From contig OZ026847.1 of the NCBI GenBank assembly GCA_964023205.1, positions 260,501 through 324,500 on the forward strand: DNA of 64,000 nt, in the 5' to 3' direction. The notes beneath the pieces are model-generated. The model searched no databases. It had not been told where the DNA came from and worked only from the letters and a program-made list of their open reading frames with translations. This DNA comes from Lutraria lutraria. Its lineage: Eukaryota > Mollusca > Bivalvia > Venerida > Mactridae. Of this stretch, positions 37,927 through 48,896 are shown one piece after another. The translations under genes were made by a program, and so were the position numbers. How positions within the stretch are numbered: the first letter of the stretch is position 1; each line of letters begins with the position of its first letter.

Positions 37927-38816
37927 TCAACTTTTCAAGTTATTCAAAAATGTCTCTTTACTACCATTGGTTTCAGATGGATCCGTATCATCATGCATAG
38001 TTTCCGGTTGTTTTTCCTCTGGCTCACAAGATCGTAACACTTTGGCTTCTTGCAATTCGCATAAAATGGTCTTTGGTTTAACCAGTATGGTCTTAGCTGA
38101 CATGTAGAAAATTCTGACTGGAACTCTGGCCGTTGATCGCGGCTTATCTATCTTCACAATTCTTGGACAGACACCAATTCTTGTGGGCGCTTCCGTAAAA
38201 GGTTCGGTTATAACTGAATCAGACTCAGCAAATTTGCGAATCATGCCAGAAAGAGTTGTTCTGGCAAATGGTGGCAATTCTATATCTCTGACGTTGGTCG
38301 ATCTAACCACCCCGAAGGATTTGGTTCCCGTCACCGACAGTATGGCCGTTCTACATTCAGGTGTTAACCTGTTTACATCAATATCTGCCAAATATCTGAT
38401 GGTGTTCGTGCCAACGACAAATGGAACACTGAGACTGTACTCGGTGGTTGAGACTACTAGTATCGGCACTGTGTACACTTCCTTGCTGATATTCGGAACT
38501 TCAACATCAACCTCAATGTACCCAATGTATGGTATCACATCGCCACCTGCTCCAGTTATGAATAGATTCCCAAACTCTTCACAAGAATGTAATTCTGGTT
38601 GTAGTTTCATCGTCTTATAAAAATCTTCGCTAATAGTCGTAACCATAGACCCACTATCTATAAGTGCGGTGGTGCAATTTCCATTGATGACAATATCAGA
38701 CTCATTTGCCACTCCAATTAATCTGTCAACAACTTTGATATTCTTCTTAGCTTTGTTTGGGCTTGTGTTGTCGTTCTCCATTCGCCCGTGCATAGAGAAC
38801 TCTACCCGTTTAAAGA
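37927..38816 (-). pseudogene. Gypsy protease and linker, open frame
   Basis: A long open minus-strand frame that would be entered by -1 frameshifting from gag at 38808-38814; its first ATG is at 38793. A retropepsin active site, ALIDSGSMVTTIS (Asp-Ser-Gly), lies about 46 residues after that ATG, followed by the usual second-half pattern GAGGDVIPYIGYIEVDV. The rest, through PRSTARVPVRIFYMSAKTIL, is the linker before reverse transcriptase. It stops at 37927-37929, where the reverse transcriptase frame is offset by one base. This is the best-preserved coding segment of the element. Confidence 0.85.
38773..38814 (-). promoter_or_regulatory. -1 ribosomal frameshift signal, gag to pol
   Basis: Read on the minus strand, the slippery heptamer TTTAAAC (38814-38808) is in the T-TTA-AAC phase relative to gag. 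After a 7-base spacer (GGGTAGA, containing the gag TAG), GTTCTCTAT and ATGGAGAAC form a 9-bp stem with one G-U pair around a 10-base loop. Slipping back one base puts the ribosome in the protease frame. Heptamer, phase, spacer and stem all fit the known -1 frameshift pattern. Function is inferred. Confidence 0.8.
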
Positions 38817-39265
38817 TTGTTGTCTGTTCTCGTTTCCTGTTTCCTGTCCATGATGTTCTGCTGGGTGATCATTTCCTCTTCCTCTATAAGGTCTACCTCT
38901 ATAAGGTATTCGTCCTCTTGATTGTCCTTGTCCATAATCCGTAGAATCATAACACCTTTCGTTGTGTAGTTCCTCCACCTTTCTGTCCAAACTTCTCTTC
39001 AATAAATTTTCAGAATCGCCTATTGTTTCGGTTGTGACCTCCTGTTGAAATTGTCTTGGGATTCTTTTCTTATTAGCTCCACTTCTCTCTTTTTCAACTG
39101 TAATCTCGAATTCTTCTGATCGTACTTTATTTCTTAATTCTTCGAAACTTGATTTGCTCTCAAAATGGCCTCTCGTCGCCTCTCTCAATTGTTCGTTCTT
39201 TAGACCCCTCCAAAATCTTTTCTTCAACATTTCTTGTTTGTCTTCATGCATAAGTTGAGTATTAA
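38802..39265 (-). pseudogene. Gypsy gag, C-terminal part
   Basis: Gag forms the particle that packages element RNA. The frame from ATG 39251 has KKRFWRGLKNEQLREA and a capsid-like C-terminal helix region, then a basic Arg-Gly-rich tail (SRGRIPYRGRPYRGRG) and no CCHC zinc knuckle. In-frame coding extends a few codons upstream (SFNTQL) to a stop, beyond which lies the LTR-like repeat. The N-terminal half of gag is absent. It ends at TAG 38802-38804, just after the slippery site. Confidence 0.82.
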
Positions 39266-39552
39266 AGGAGGCAGGTAAAGTAAACTATATATAATATTAT
39301 GCTAATTGCTGAACTACTTTTGGTGATCAGATGGGAAACATAAATCAAAGTACTGAAAGCACATGGAACGGGAACAACTGTAACATCTGCATAGCGGCTG
39401 TAAAAAAGCGTTCGTAGTACTTATGTCTGCATTAAATTCACGCGCGAACTATCGTTCGTTTTCCAAAAACTCACCCTACATAGAAATCAACTTTTGACTT
39501 ATTTGTAGTTCCGAACAACATCAGAACATTCAGCTTTGATTCTTGAAGGGTA
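39242..39552 (-). repeat. LTR-like dispersed repeat, copy 2
   Basis: Lies immediately upstream of gag in element orientation and is inverted relative to the copy at 9636-9945. Its position suggests an LTR or leader. The homology with copy 1 includes the join to gag. Confidence 0.75.
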
Positions 39553-40346
39553 ACATAATATTTGTTAGAACCATCTTTTTTCGAGTGTTCTATTTAGATT
39601 AAAAGCAATAGTCATAGTGCATGTTCAATGAAAGTAAATGTCCAACAGGAAGTCAGCCTACTACCGGTGGAAACCCATAATAAAGTTGTCCGGTTATAGT
39701 TATAAATCATGTAATAATGAAAATATTTGTTTTCATAAATATCGTATTATCCTACTTGATGGACACCAGTGTAAAATTACAAACAGTCCTTATTTAGCAG
39801 GTAATAAGTAACTTATTAAGGATTGAAAGTGTAGTAATTATGACTATAATTTATGCAGTAAAACTTATGACTTGAAATAAAGAATTAATGTTTTATAATT
39901 ATACGCGATTGTCTCATCAGTTATCGGTACCGATTCTTCGCCTTTTATTTATAAACTATTCTGTGAAATATTCAATTGCGCTTCAATGTCACGAAGATAA
40001 ACATTGCGTGTGCTGATCAAACAAACAGCAAGCCTTGATATTTTTACACCTGATACTTAATTGTTGACTTACGTGTTCACCGTGCAGTCGTGTCAAAGGC
40101 GTTACCTCCAGAGATTTATTCTCTGTGAGTGGTGTTTCATCGTCTGTGTTATTTTAAGAGATGATTTTCTATGCTTCGTGATGCCTAGAGTTTCGATGTT
40201 TTTCAGTGTCCTTGGCTGATTGTTCCATTTCTATTCAATCATAAAACTTCTGAAATGTTCTACGAAAAGAAATAAGTACATGGTAGGTCTGGTTTCAATT
40301 CATTGCCATGATATGGATATAATTATGATTTACTGTCATGTTACGT
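39553..40346. other. Unassigned sequence
   Basis: No gene, RNA or repeat recognised. Confidence 0.45.
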
Positions 40347-40612
40347 GTTGTCGCATCCTATAGGGATCCTTTCGAATATAGCTTCCAGAGGAGTTGTATT
40401 CACGGAACATAACTCCCGTATTAAACAAGAAGCTTTACTCGGAATAGTTGTTGTTTTTCTTCCCATAGAGATCCCTAGTTATTTGATGTAAGATCAAATT
40501 CATTAAATTTTAATGATCATAAATTCGTTGTATATACAAACACGTGACGACATGATGCACAATTGATGCAATGACCATGTGCGTAATAATGAGATTGTTC
40601 GGCCGTCCGTAC
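40347..40612 (-). mobile_element. Compact relative of the 40-bp array element
   Basis: Reverse complement is collinear with both ends of 20575-23008 and contains one diverged 40-bp-like unit (plus strand: ATAGCTTCCAGAGGAGTTGT then ATTCACGGAACATAACTCC). About 266 bp, non-coding. It represents the unexpanded state. Confidence 0.78.
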
Positions 40613-40626
40613 ATACCAGAGGTAGG

Positions 40627-40742
40627 TTGTGGGGTTAGGGTTAGTACAAATTGACATTATGGGGTTATTGTATGTACAAACCACCGTTGTGGGGTTAAAT
40701 TGTCACTTGTGTGGTTAATAAAATACTCTTGTGGGGTTGAAA
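40627..40742. repeat. GTGGGGTTA degenerate repeats
   Basis: Five GTGGGGTTA-like words at about 20-30 bp spacing; the first includes GGTTAGGGTTAG, two telomere-like hexamers. Too short to call interstitial telomere. Confidence 0.6.
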
Positions 40743-40796
40743 AATAGTAAAGGAATATAGAAGGAAAAAAACATAATGTAGCTCTCGTAAAACGTC

Positions 40797-40842
40797 CGTC
40801 CGTCCGTCCGTCCGTCTGTCTGTCTGTCTGTCTGTCTGTCAC
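40797..40842. repeat. CCGT/CTGT tetranucleotide microsatellite
   Basis: Several CCGT units passing into about six CTGT units. Confidence 0.95.
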
Positions 40843-42409
40843 GCATATGCCTAAATTATATGACAAAATCAAGTTCCAAAAACAAATTTGCTCCCAAATG
40901 ATGTATAACTATATGCAAGTTACATTATTCAAGGTAACATTCCACAATAAATTCTCGGAAAACTAAATTTTGTCAGTCATGAATCCGAGTTATTTACGCG
41001 TTTTTGTTGCCGTCTTGATAATTGCCTAATAATTTGTATAACATCAACTATTAGACAACTATTAGATACAAGCGTCTATTTTTGTTGTTTTATTATGATT
41101 GACGTTCAGATGTTATAATCAACAGATGTAATAATAATGTCAGTGTCACCAAAACAAATCAGAAACATATTCAAGATATCTGCTTCTCATTCATGATTTG
41201 AATTTGAATTCTATGACATCCCATAGAACCCAATTCATAACAATGTCACATACATATTTACAACAGACTGATTAACTTAAAGGCTGAAAAAGCCCATGAC
41301 AGTCAAATAGAATACATCCCATCTGTGCATAACACTTACCAACCTGCAGTGTACAATAAAATCACGTGATATTCTGATTTGTTTATTCGTGATTCTAATC
41401 ATGTTTGTTAATTTGTTCTCAGTGGTCACACAGAGTCAAACATTATAACAATCAGAATTACCCGAGTTTTTGTTGGAAAAGAAAGGAATGCTGTGTTGTT
41501 GTCTTCTTTCCAAGTCCTTGCTGTGAGAAATTCCTACATTTTAATACAGTAACTAGAGATTTGTGGGAAGGTCAATTGATTTACACACGCAAAAGGCTAT
41601 TACAATGTATTACGTATCAAGATGTTCTATGATTTTAATGATATGCGCCTAAAGTATCTAATATATCCATACCTTCATGTGTAACGGTCAGTATCTTTAA
41701 GTTATTGTATACATAACATTATAGTCGGTTAAATTCACCTAAATGATGAGGAATCCTTAAAAAAGCATCACACTTTTTTAAGATGGTTATTACGTAAACA
41801 CCATTTCAATCCAGCGTCATTGAACATAGATTATGTTTAGATTAGTTTAACTTTCACTTCTATACATATACATACATTTTGAAACTATAATAATGATCAA
41901 ATAAGTAATTACTTATTGAATAATTGAAATGTCATAAATATAAGGATATCGATGGTTTGTGCACTTATGATAGGTACAAACAGATGACACGTGACCATAT
42001 ATAACTCCACCTCGGATTAGCCTTACACAATTAATATTTATAAAATATTGGTAGAAGTTAATATCAATCATTCTATGAAGACTCTTTGTATTTGGTCAGT
42101 CTTGGAGTGACTTGTAAATATGGGTTTTATGGAACAGCATTAGTACAAAAATTGCATTGTGCCTTCTGACATGCCGTCTTGCTTTGTTACGTGCATACTT
42201 TTACATCCAACAATGCATGTTAAAGTGTTACATTTTCATTCCCGCAATAGTACAGAAATTACATCATGTGGTCTTGCTTTGATTCATGTTTATTTATATA
42301 AATATTTACATCCAACGTAGTTACATTTCACATTCATGCATTCATTATTTTATCTTTCGTTATTACGTTCATATTTTAACATCCTTCTTCTGAAATTGCT
42401 TACTGTTTT
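40843..42409. other. AT-rich sequence, no feature seen
   Basis: About 1.6 kb. One plus-strand frame (41405-41632) has no recognisable domain. Confidence 0.45.
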
Positions 42410-42426
42410 GGGGGGGGGGGGGGGGG
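42410..42426. repeat. G17 homopolymer
   Basis: Seventeen consecutive G. Length uncertain in any assembly. Confidence 0.9.
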
Positions 42427-43180
42427 TCATTGTGTTATGTTGGTAAATATTGCCTAAAATAATTTTGTCAGAAAAAAAATATGTTGGTTCAGAGTGTGTG
42501 AAGGGTATTTTGGTGTTAAGAAGGATCGTAATGGAACTAATGAAATCATGCGATGTCGGTATATTCCGTAGCGAGATATGTTATTAAAATGGAGCGTTTT
42601 GAAGAGCGTTTCGGTATGTACTAAATCAGTAAATGCGACAGCACCAATGCTTATTTTGGTACCGACCCAGCCAGCAAAACCATATCGGATACGATATCGC
42701 TCCGTTATCGTTTTGCCCATCGGCATTTGATCGGTCCGAAATCGTTTCAGATATATGTCGGTCCAATATCGGCCCGATATCGGTAATTTTATACCCTAGC
42801 ATAAATTCTCAAATGTGTGCAGATTCTAGGTCAAACCGACAATAACACAGTGAAATACATCATCAATCAAATTTATTTCAATTTGTCATATTGCACAGTA
42901 AACAACAGGCAAATATGCATTCAGAAGACTTCATTGCCAATTCTGATGAATGTAGAAAAACTTAACAAGAATTTTGTCAAATTGCCAATAAAAATATGAC
43001 AGAGTTAATTAATATCAGTCTTTGAACAAAATTATTTCTTTTTATGACCACAGTTAACAAATTAAACACTTTCTTATCTTCATTTTAACTAAAACATATT
43101 GTTATAATGTGATCTACACAAATGATAAAATTCTGTGTTAGTATGAAATGTCAGATGTGTCACATCTACTTGTGTACACA

Positions 43181-43277
43181 GTACAGTACAACTTCTGTTC
43201 AGCAACATCCTGTGGGAGCTGCCAATATTGACCGTTGTTTAGAGGTTGTTGCTCTTCAGAGGTTTTACTGTACTATA
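43181..43277 (+). repeat. AACCTCTC dispersed element, zero-unit copy
   Basis: ACAGTACAACTTCTGTTCAG at the start and CAGAGGTTTTACTGTACT at the end, about 95 bp. It has the opening block and GGTTGTTGCTCTTCAGAGG but lacks the inner 89-bp segment of the other copies. Nested in the CCCAGCCAGCA element. Confidence 0.7.
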
Positions 43278-44239
43278 TTACTTATGTTGTCTCAAAAATC
43301 ATTGCCAGAATTATCAAGAAAAGTATTAAAGAATGTATATAAAACACATGTGCGAAATAAAAGTAGTAGATACCAATAATTTAACAACAACAAGAATGAT
43401 ACATGGATAATGAGTGATAAACAGTTCTTTTAATAAAGATTGTGTTAGAAAATATTAGAAAACTGGGGGAAAAGTCACAGTTAACACAGGGACACAACAC
43501 ACACTGTTGGCTATTCATGTAAGAAAAGGCTGAATTAGTATCTGAATGATTTTTCGTCCATAAATGAGACTGAATAAAGTTAAACTCAAAGTTTTCACTT
43601 GTAAGTCAATTAGAACTGTTGCATAATTATGATGCATAGTCGTCACTACTACTTCTTGGTCTGATGGTCCAACTGTGATTTTATCTCTCCACCCCAGTCA
43701 GAAGCCGATCCTCCATAAAGAACTCAGAATCATGTATGTTGGTCTGTTGGTAGTTTCTCTTCAGTGCTCCTGGAACATGAATAATAGGCATTACAACATA
43801 GCAATTACACCTTGCATGTATAGAAAACTGTTAAATTGTTATGCAGTATGCCTACCAAACTAATAATGCTAGCTGTAATGGCTGACATTGTTCATTAACA
43901 GGGTCTCTAAAAATAAAAGGCCCCACCGAATTGAAAATTTATCTAAAATCATACAGTTTTCGAAAGTCTAAATTTACACTAGCAGCTCTATAATACCCGA
44001 ATCCGCAAATTTCGGGATATTCCTTTAAAATTCAACAGACAAAGGTTTTTTCCCAATGAAGAGAGAAAGACCCCTGTCCTTAACTGAGAAACTTTCTCTC
44101 ATTTCATTAGGGCACTAAGTATTGATGAGTTTGACCCAGGAAATTGACTTGGGAGTGCATCAATATAAGCTCTCAGCTTTCTTAATACTCAAGTAAGTAT
44201 ATGAACTTATTAGAATAACTGATGCAAAACACATTACAC

Positions 44240-44570
44240 AATACATAGTTCCCACAATTACAATATTTACCTCCCTTGTTTTGAATTGGCGGCCATCTTG
44301 AAAGTCAAAATGCTTATGTGTTTAATAGAAAAAAACAAAAAGTGGTTATTAAACAACTCAATTTACAAAATATAACTTAATCATGAAGTGGGAAAAACCA
44401 TAAGCATATCAGATTTAAGAAAAAAATTATAGTTGTCACATATGAAAATTCTTCATTTAGAATTATCAGAATAAAAATATGAATATCCTCTATCAATGCT
44501 AGTCAAATTAGACTTTCAAAATGGCCGCCAAGAGAGGTAAATATTGTAGATGTGGGAACTGTGTATAGTC
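44240..44570. mobile_element. Foldback MITE with ATGGCCGCC arms
   Basis: AGTTCCCACAATTACAATAT then TTACCTCCC and GGCGGCCATCTTGAAAGTC (44250-44308) pairs with GACTTTCAAAATGGCCGCC, AGAGAGGTAAATATTGTAG and TGGGAACT (44512-44562). About 330 bp, AT-rich loop, non-coding. Nested in the CCCAGCCAGCA element. Confidence 0.85.
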
Positions 44571-45438
44571 ATCAACTTCATAAAAAAACTTACAAAGAAT
44601 AGCTGAACTAAATTTCAGTGAACCACAAGTCATCACAGATCCCTTCCTTCGCCCCAGTCCAATTTAACTCGATAGTCAGTCTGTTATAGGCAACTTCTTT
44701 CATTATTCTCTCTACCATGGTATTAATAGTGAGTCACCAACATGGGAATTTGGAGAAATAGCTGACCTGTAAGAAAAACAATTCAAATTCAAAGACATCA
44801 GTTTCCAATTTCAACCAATACCGCTGTACTTCAAATAAAAACAAATAAAATGCGAGCCTAACTCTTGATACTAGTATTGAAAATAATTCACTGAATAAAC
44901 AAGCCTAACAAAGTTTAAAACTATGTTTAAACAGTTCTTTGTTTATACATTTATCGCGAAATCTCATTACACATACAAATGAATGTCTAAGCTAGCATGT
45001 GCACGTGCCGGTTTCAATCTTGGCGTAAAAAATTGAATTTCAGAAAACATTCTACGTTAAACATGATATTATTTAACGTTTTTTACCTGGAGTAAAATAA
45101 ATCCACAGTCTAATTTCCTTTGTCTCTTTCTCGCGCCGACTGGTTGGCTGCAGAACAATAATACAAATCAAACGAAATTATCACGTGTTTTACCTCGATA
45201 TCGGACCGCGATCGGACCGTCAACGTTTTTTTTTTTTTATTTAACGTCAAAATACTAAATTACATATCCTTACTATCATAAAATGCATTTCTCTTTTATA
45301 TTTTACCACTGGTTAACGAAATTTGGGGGAAAATGAATCATCATACAATCACGGATAGATATCGGATAGACATCTAACCGTTATGCCGATATACCGTTCT
45401 ATAACCGATATCTATCCGATATACCAATGCTGGCTGGG

Positions 45439-46669
45439 GATGGGTTCGGAAAATTCTCGATACATCTGATAACTTAGATACTAGTAACCATCATGCTAGG
45501 TTGATGGAATTTAGCACATGAATATATGAATATGTACATAAATAGATGGCAATATTAAACCAATGCTTCTTGTAATTCGTCTATCTATAACGTTTTGTTA
45601 TAGCTTTTCTTGTTCGTTCTGTAAACAGTACATTTATTCTATGATAACAGGAATCATTAAATAATACAGACTGACACTTCTGGTAACCAATGGAATCAAA
45701 CAAAGCCTGGAAGGCGCCACAGTAATTTCATGTATAGTATGTACGAGGTGTTCAAATAGTGGTTTTATATGGTGGCTGATTTACGCCATGTCTTATTTTA
45801 GCTTTTTCTCTACAAAATGCGATGCTGCGAATACACGAACTGACGACAATGTTTGTCTTTCAGGTTGACGTGTCTTCTTTTTTCCGCATTGGGCGAAAAT
45901 GTCACATAGTTCACATATTGGTTGTTAGTAATTTTACGACAACCGCCTTTGCTATTTCCCCTTCTTCATATACCCTATCGATTGATTACTATTGAGCCAT
46001 GTTTTGTTTTTAAAAAAGACATGCTGTAAGTCGGGTATTCATCTGCTGTATTGTTGATGTTTCTTATCACACAGATGCTTGTGTGATCATTCTGTTCTGT
46101 CTTCATGTTATCTCCCACTTCATCATTGTATTTAACAGATTTTCCAATCCTGTTTGTTATCGCAGCATTTCGCCGTATTGTCGATAAAATTGATTGCTTC
46201 AATGTTTGTGGCACTATTTTATCGACGATCTATGTCTCTGTTAAGGTATACAACATTTATCGTACCTGTAAGTAAAAGAAACATACTGACTCTGTTTACA
46301 TACAAAGCGATGGAGGATAAATATTATAATAAATAGTAATGAATTATTTCAATATTTTAGAACAGATGGATTCTGGAGGAACTGTGGCTACAATCAAACT
46401 GCAGTTCGATCCATTTATCTAAGTGTGCATTGATGGTGTTTTTGTAGCTTATAGTGAACATATTTAATCATCAGCATATTATCTTTGAGTGTACATGTTT
46501 TACAATGATGTCTGTATAGCATTACGTACAGATACTTGGTGAGTTCAAGCTTAAGACTCGCATATGCTAGGTTAAAGGATGGTTATCTGCACGATTGCCA
46601 ACATATCATTGGACAATTCTTGTGGTATATACGTCCACAATATTCCTCATTTCATAGTTCGATACAAAT
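45439..46669. other. Unassigned sequence with one MITE-like copy
   Basis: Contains the second TATGGTGGCTGATTT element (45768-45910). Open frames at 45975-46214 (minus) and 46154-46336 (plus) show no domain. Confidence 0.45.
45768..45910. repeat. TTCGTGTGTTCGCC-type dispersed element, copy 2
   Basis: Opens TATGGTGGCTGATTTACGCC and includes GCGAATACACGAAC, like 26335-26530, but is diverged after the first 25 bp. Confidence 0.5.
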
Positions 46670-47625
46670 CCAGCTGTGTGGTCATATCAGCTGTGGTCAT
46701 ATCAGCTGTGTGGTCATATCAGGTGTGGTCATATCGGCTGTGTGGTCATATCAGGTGTGGTCATATCGGCTGTGGTCATATCAGGTGTGGTCATATCAGG
46801 TGTGTGGTCATATCAGCTGTGTGGTCATATCAGGTGTTGTCATATCAAGTGTGGTCATATCAGCTGTGGTCATATCAGCTGTGTTGGCATATCAGGTGTT
46901 GTCATATCAGGTGTGGTCATATCAGGTGTTGTCATATCAGTTGTGGTCATATCAGGTGTGGTCATATCAGGTGTGTGATCATATCAGCTGTGTGGTCATA
47001 TCAGGTGTGGTCATATCAAGTGTGGTCATATCAGGTGTGGTCATATCAGCTGTGGTCATATCAGCTTTGTGGTCATATCAGGTGTGGTCATATCAAGTGT
47101 GGTCATATCAGGTGTGGTCATATCTGCTGTGGTCATATCAGCTGTGGTCATATCAGCTATGTGGTCATATCAGCTGTGGTCATATCAGGTGTGTGGTCAT
47201 ATCAAGTGTGGTCATATCAAGTGTGGTCATATCAGGTGTGGTCATATCAAGTGTGGTCATATCAGGTGTGATCATATCAGGTGTGGTCATATCAAGTATG
47301 TGGTCATATCAAGTGTGGTCATATCAGGTGTGATCATATCAGGTGTGGTCATATCAGGTATGTGGTCATATTAGGTGTGTGATCATATCAGGTGTGGTCA
47401 TATCAAGTGTGGTCATATCAGGTATGTGGTCATATCAGTTGTGTGGTCATATCAGTTGTGATCATATCAAGTCTGGTCATATAAGGTGTGGTCAAACTAG
47501 GTGTGATCATATCAGGTGTGGTCATATCAGGTGTGGTCATATCAGGTGTGATCATATCAGGTGTAGTCATACCAGGTGTGATCATATCAGGTGTGGTCAT
47601 ACCAGGTGTGATCAAATCAGTTATT
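46670..47625. repeat. GGTCATATCAGGTGT tandem repeat
   Basis: About 60 units of 15 bp with frequent 17-bp forms (extra GT), varying at AGCTGT, AGGTGT and AAGTGT. The 15/17 mixture shifts frame repeatedly; the plus strand lacks stops, giving overlapping repetitive frames (VVISGV, WSYQV, CGHIR) that I reject as genes. Confidence 0.95.
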
Positions 47626-47740
47626 GATTAATTTACTTCTTTTATTTCATTAATAACTTCTTAATTATATTATACATTCCTTTTCTCCTTAATGTTCCTT
47701 TAACATTTTCCAGTCTTGTGAATGTACTATATACATACAT

Positions 47741-47918
47741 AGTGCAACCTCTCCAAAGCAACATCCAATAGGAGTAGCAAATTTATGTTGTTGTTGGGAA
47801 GTTGTTGCTACAGAGAGGTTAAATAAATAGCTAAACCGTGTAGCGAGGAAAAGCATGTTGTTGTTGAAGGGAGGTTGTTGCTCAAGAGAGCGCTGCTATG
47901 GAGAGGTTGTACTGTAAT
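47741..47918 (+). repeat. AACCTCTC dispersed element, one-unit copy
   Basis: Starts AGTGCAACCTCTCCAAAGCA and ends GGAGAGGTTGTACTGTA. One inner segment lies between two GAGAGGTT words (ACAGAGAGGTTAAATAAATA to TATGGAGAGGTTG). This is the single-unit form of the array 1 kb away. Confidence 0.88.
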
Positions 47919-48896
47919 ATTTAAAATTGAACCTTGCTGCAAGTATTGTCAGACCTACACTTGAGTTCTCAAATCATCATTTACGATCTTTTTGTGTTCT
48001 ATACATCAACATTCGACGTTGTGTTAACAAATTACTCTGATATAGGTATCGTTTGAATTTCGGTATAATGAAATTTAACTTAGGTTATAACTGAATAAAA
48101 CAAAACAAGAATTTGCAAAGCCAACATTATCAGCTGGTCCTGATAATAAACGATAATTCCCGTGCAAACATTTATTACATAACATCAAAACAATGATGAA
48201 TTTATTTCGAAATTATCACTTGTAGTGATCAAGAGGCACCGGGACTGTTATATTTATGAAGTATTTAAAAAGTGTATGATAAAATATGTATTGATACAAT
48301 CTTATCCTCCGTGAAAATAGTTCATGTAACTATATTAACATAGCATTCTGGTTATAACAAATGCCCTGGTGGAAAGTCCTGGACTTTGTCAAATTCGTCT
48401 AACAACTTTACATGCACTTGTAACTGGTTTATGTAAGTTTTTATAGGTTCATATTTGTATGAAACCAAACGGACGTTTTCTACATCAATTTCTAAGAAAA
48501 TAAATGCACCTGCTTAATATGTTTACTAAATCGTGTGCGAGTTTTCCCATTTTGAGAAAACTGCAATTGAAGTATTGAAGTTTGGAGTAAATTAACGAGT
48601 TACGGGTTTGTTTGATCTGGATTAAGCATATTTAGGGGAAATCTAGAAGCAGGTAAATATACTTATTGTAAAGAGCTCATCGAGACGAAAATATGATTTT
48701 ATATACGAAAATCACAATATCGGTAAAAACTGAGCAACGTGCACGTGGTTAAAGAAATAAGTCAACGAAATATAGATGTATGCACGCTGTGAGATCTTAC
48801 TGTATTAATATTGCTACTTATAATGATGTATTTAGTGCAATAGTGAAATATTAACAGTCACTGGTCGTATCATATCTATTCATGAGACATACAGAC
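47919..48896. other. AT-rich spacer, no feature seen
   Basis: Between the one-unit copy and the expanded array. No open frame above 60 codons. Confidence 0.5.

Larger units (their letters stand above)
36252..39552 (-). mobile_element. Ty3/Gypsy retrotransposon, truncated and inactive
   Basis: On the minus strand, in order: LTR-like repeat (39552-39242), partial gag, protease, reverse transcriptase, RNase H, integrase zinc finger and the start of the integrase core. This order is that of Ty3/Gypsy (Metaviridae). It is cut short in integrase at the 50-bp palindrome (36309-36357), and no 3' LTR was found. It has an internal deletion removing the polymerase active site, at least one in-frame stop and several frameshifts. 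A canonical -1 frameshift signal lies between gag and protease. Confidence 0.92.
42666..45438. mobile_element. DNA transposon with CCCAGCCAGCA ends
   Basis: CCCAGCCAGCA at 42666-42676 and its exact complement at 45428-45438, each flanked by GA (possibly a 2-bp target duplication). Both ends are rich in GATATCGG-like words: CATATCGGATACGATATCG and GGCCCGATATCGG on the left, GATATCGGACCG and ATAACCGATATCTATCCGAT on the right. Such subterminal repeats usually bind transposase. The 2.8-kb interior holds no recognisable transposase but carries two other repeats (43181-43277 and 44240-44570). Superfamily not assigned. Confidence 0.75.

Noticed and set aside
40629..40640. Interstitial telomere (GGTTAGGGTTAG)
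   Set aside because: Only two hexamers, within a degenerate GTGGGGTTA repeat.
46536..47627. Plus-strand frames rich in VVISGV and WSYQ
   Set aside because: Product of the 15/17-bp repeat; frames interchange with every unit-length change.
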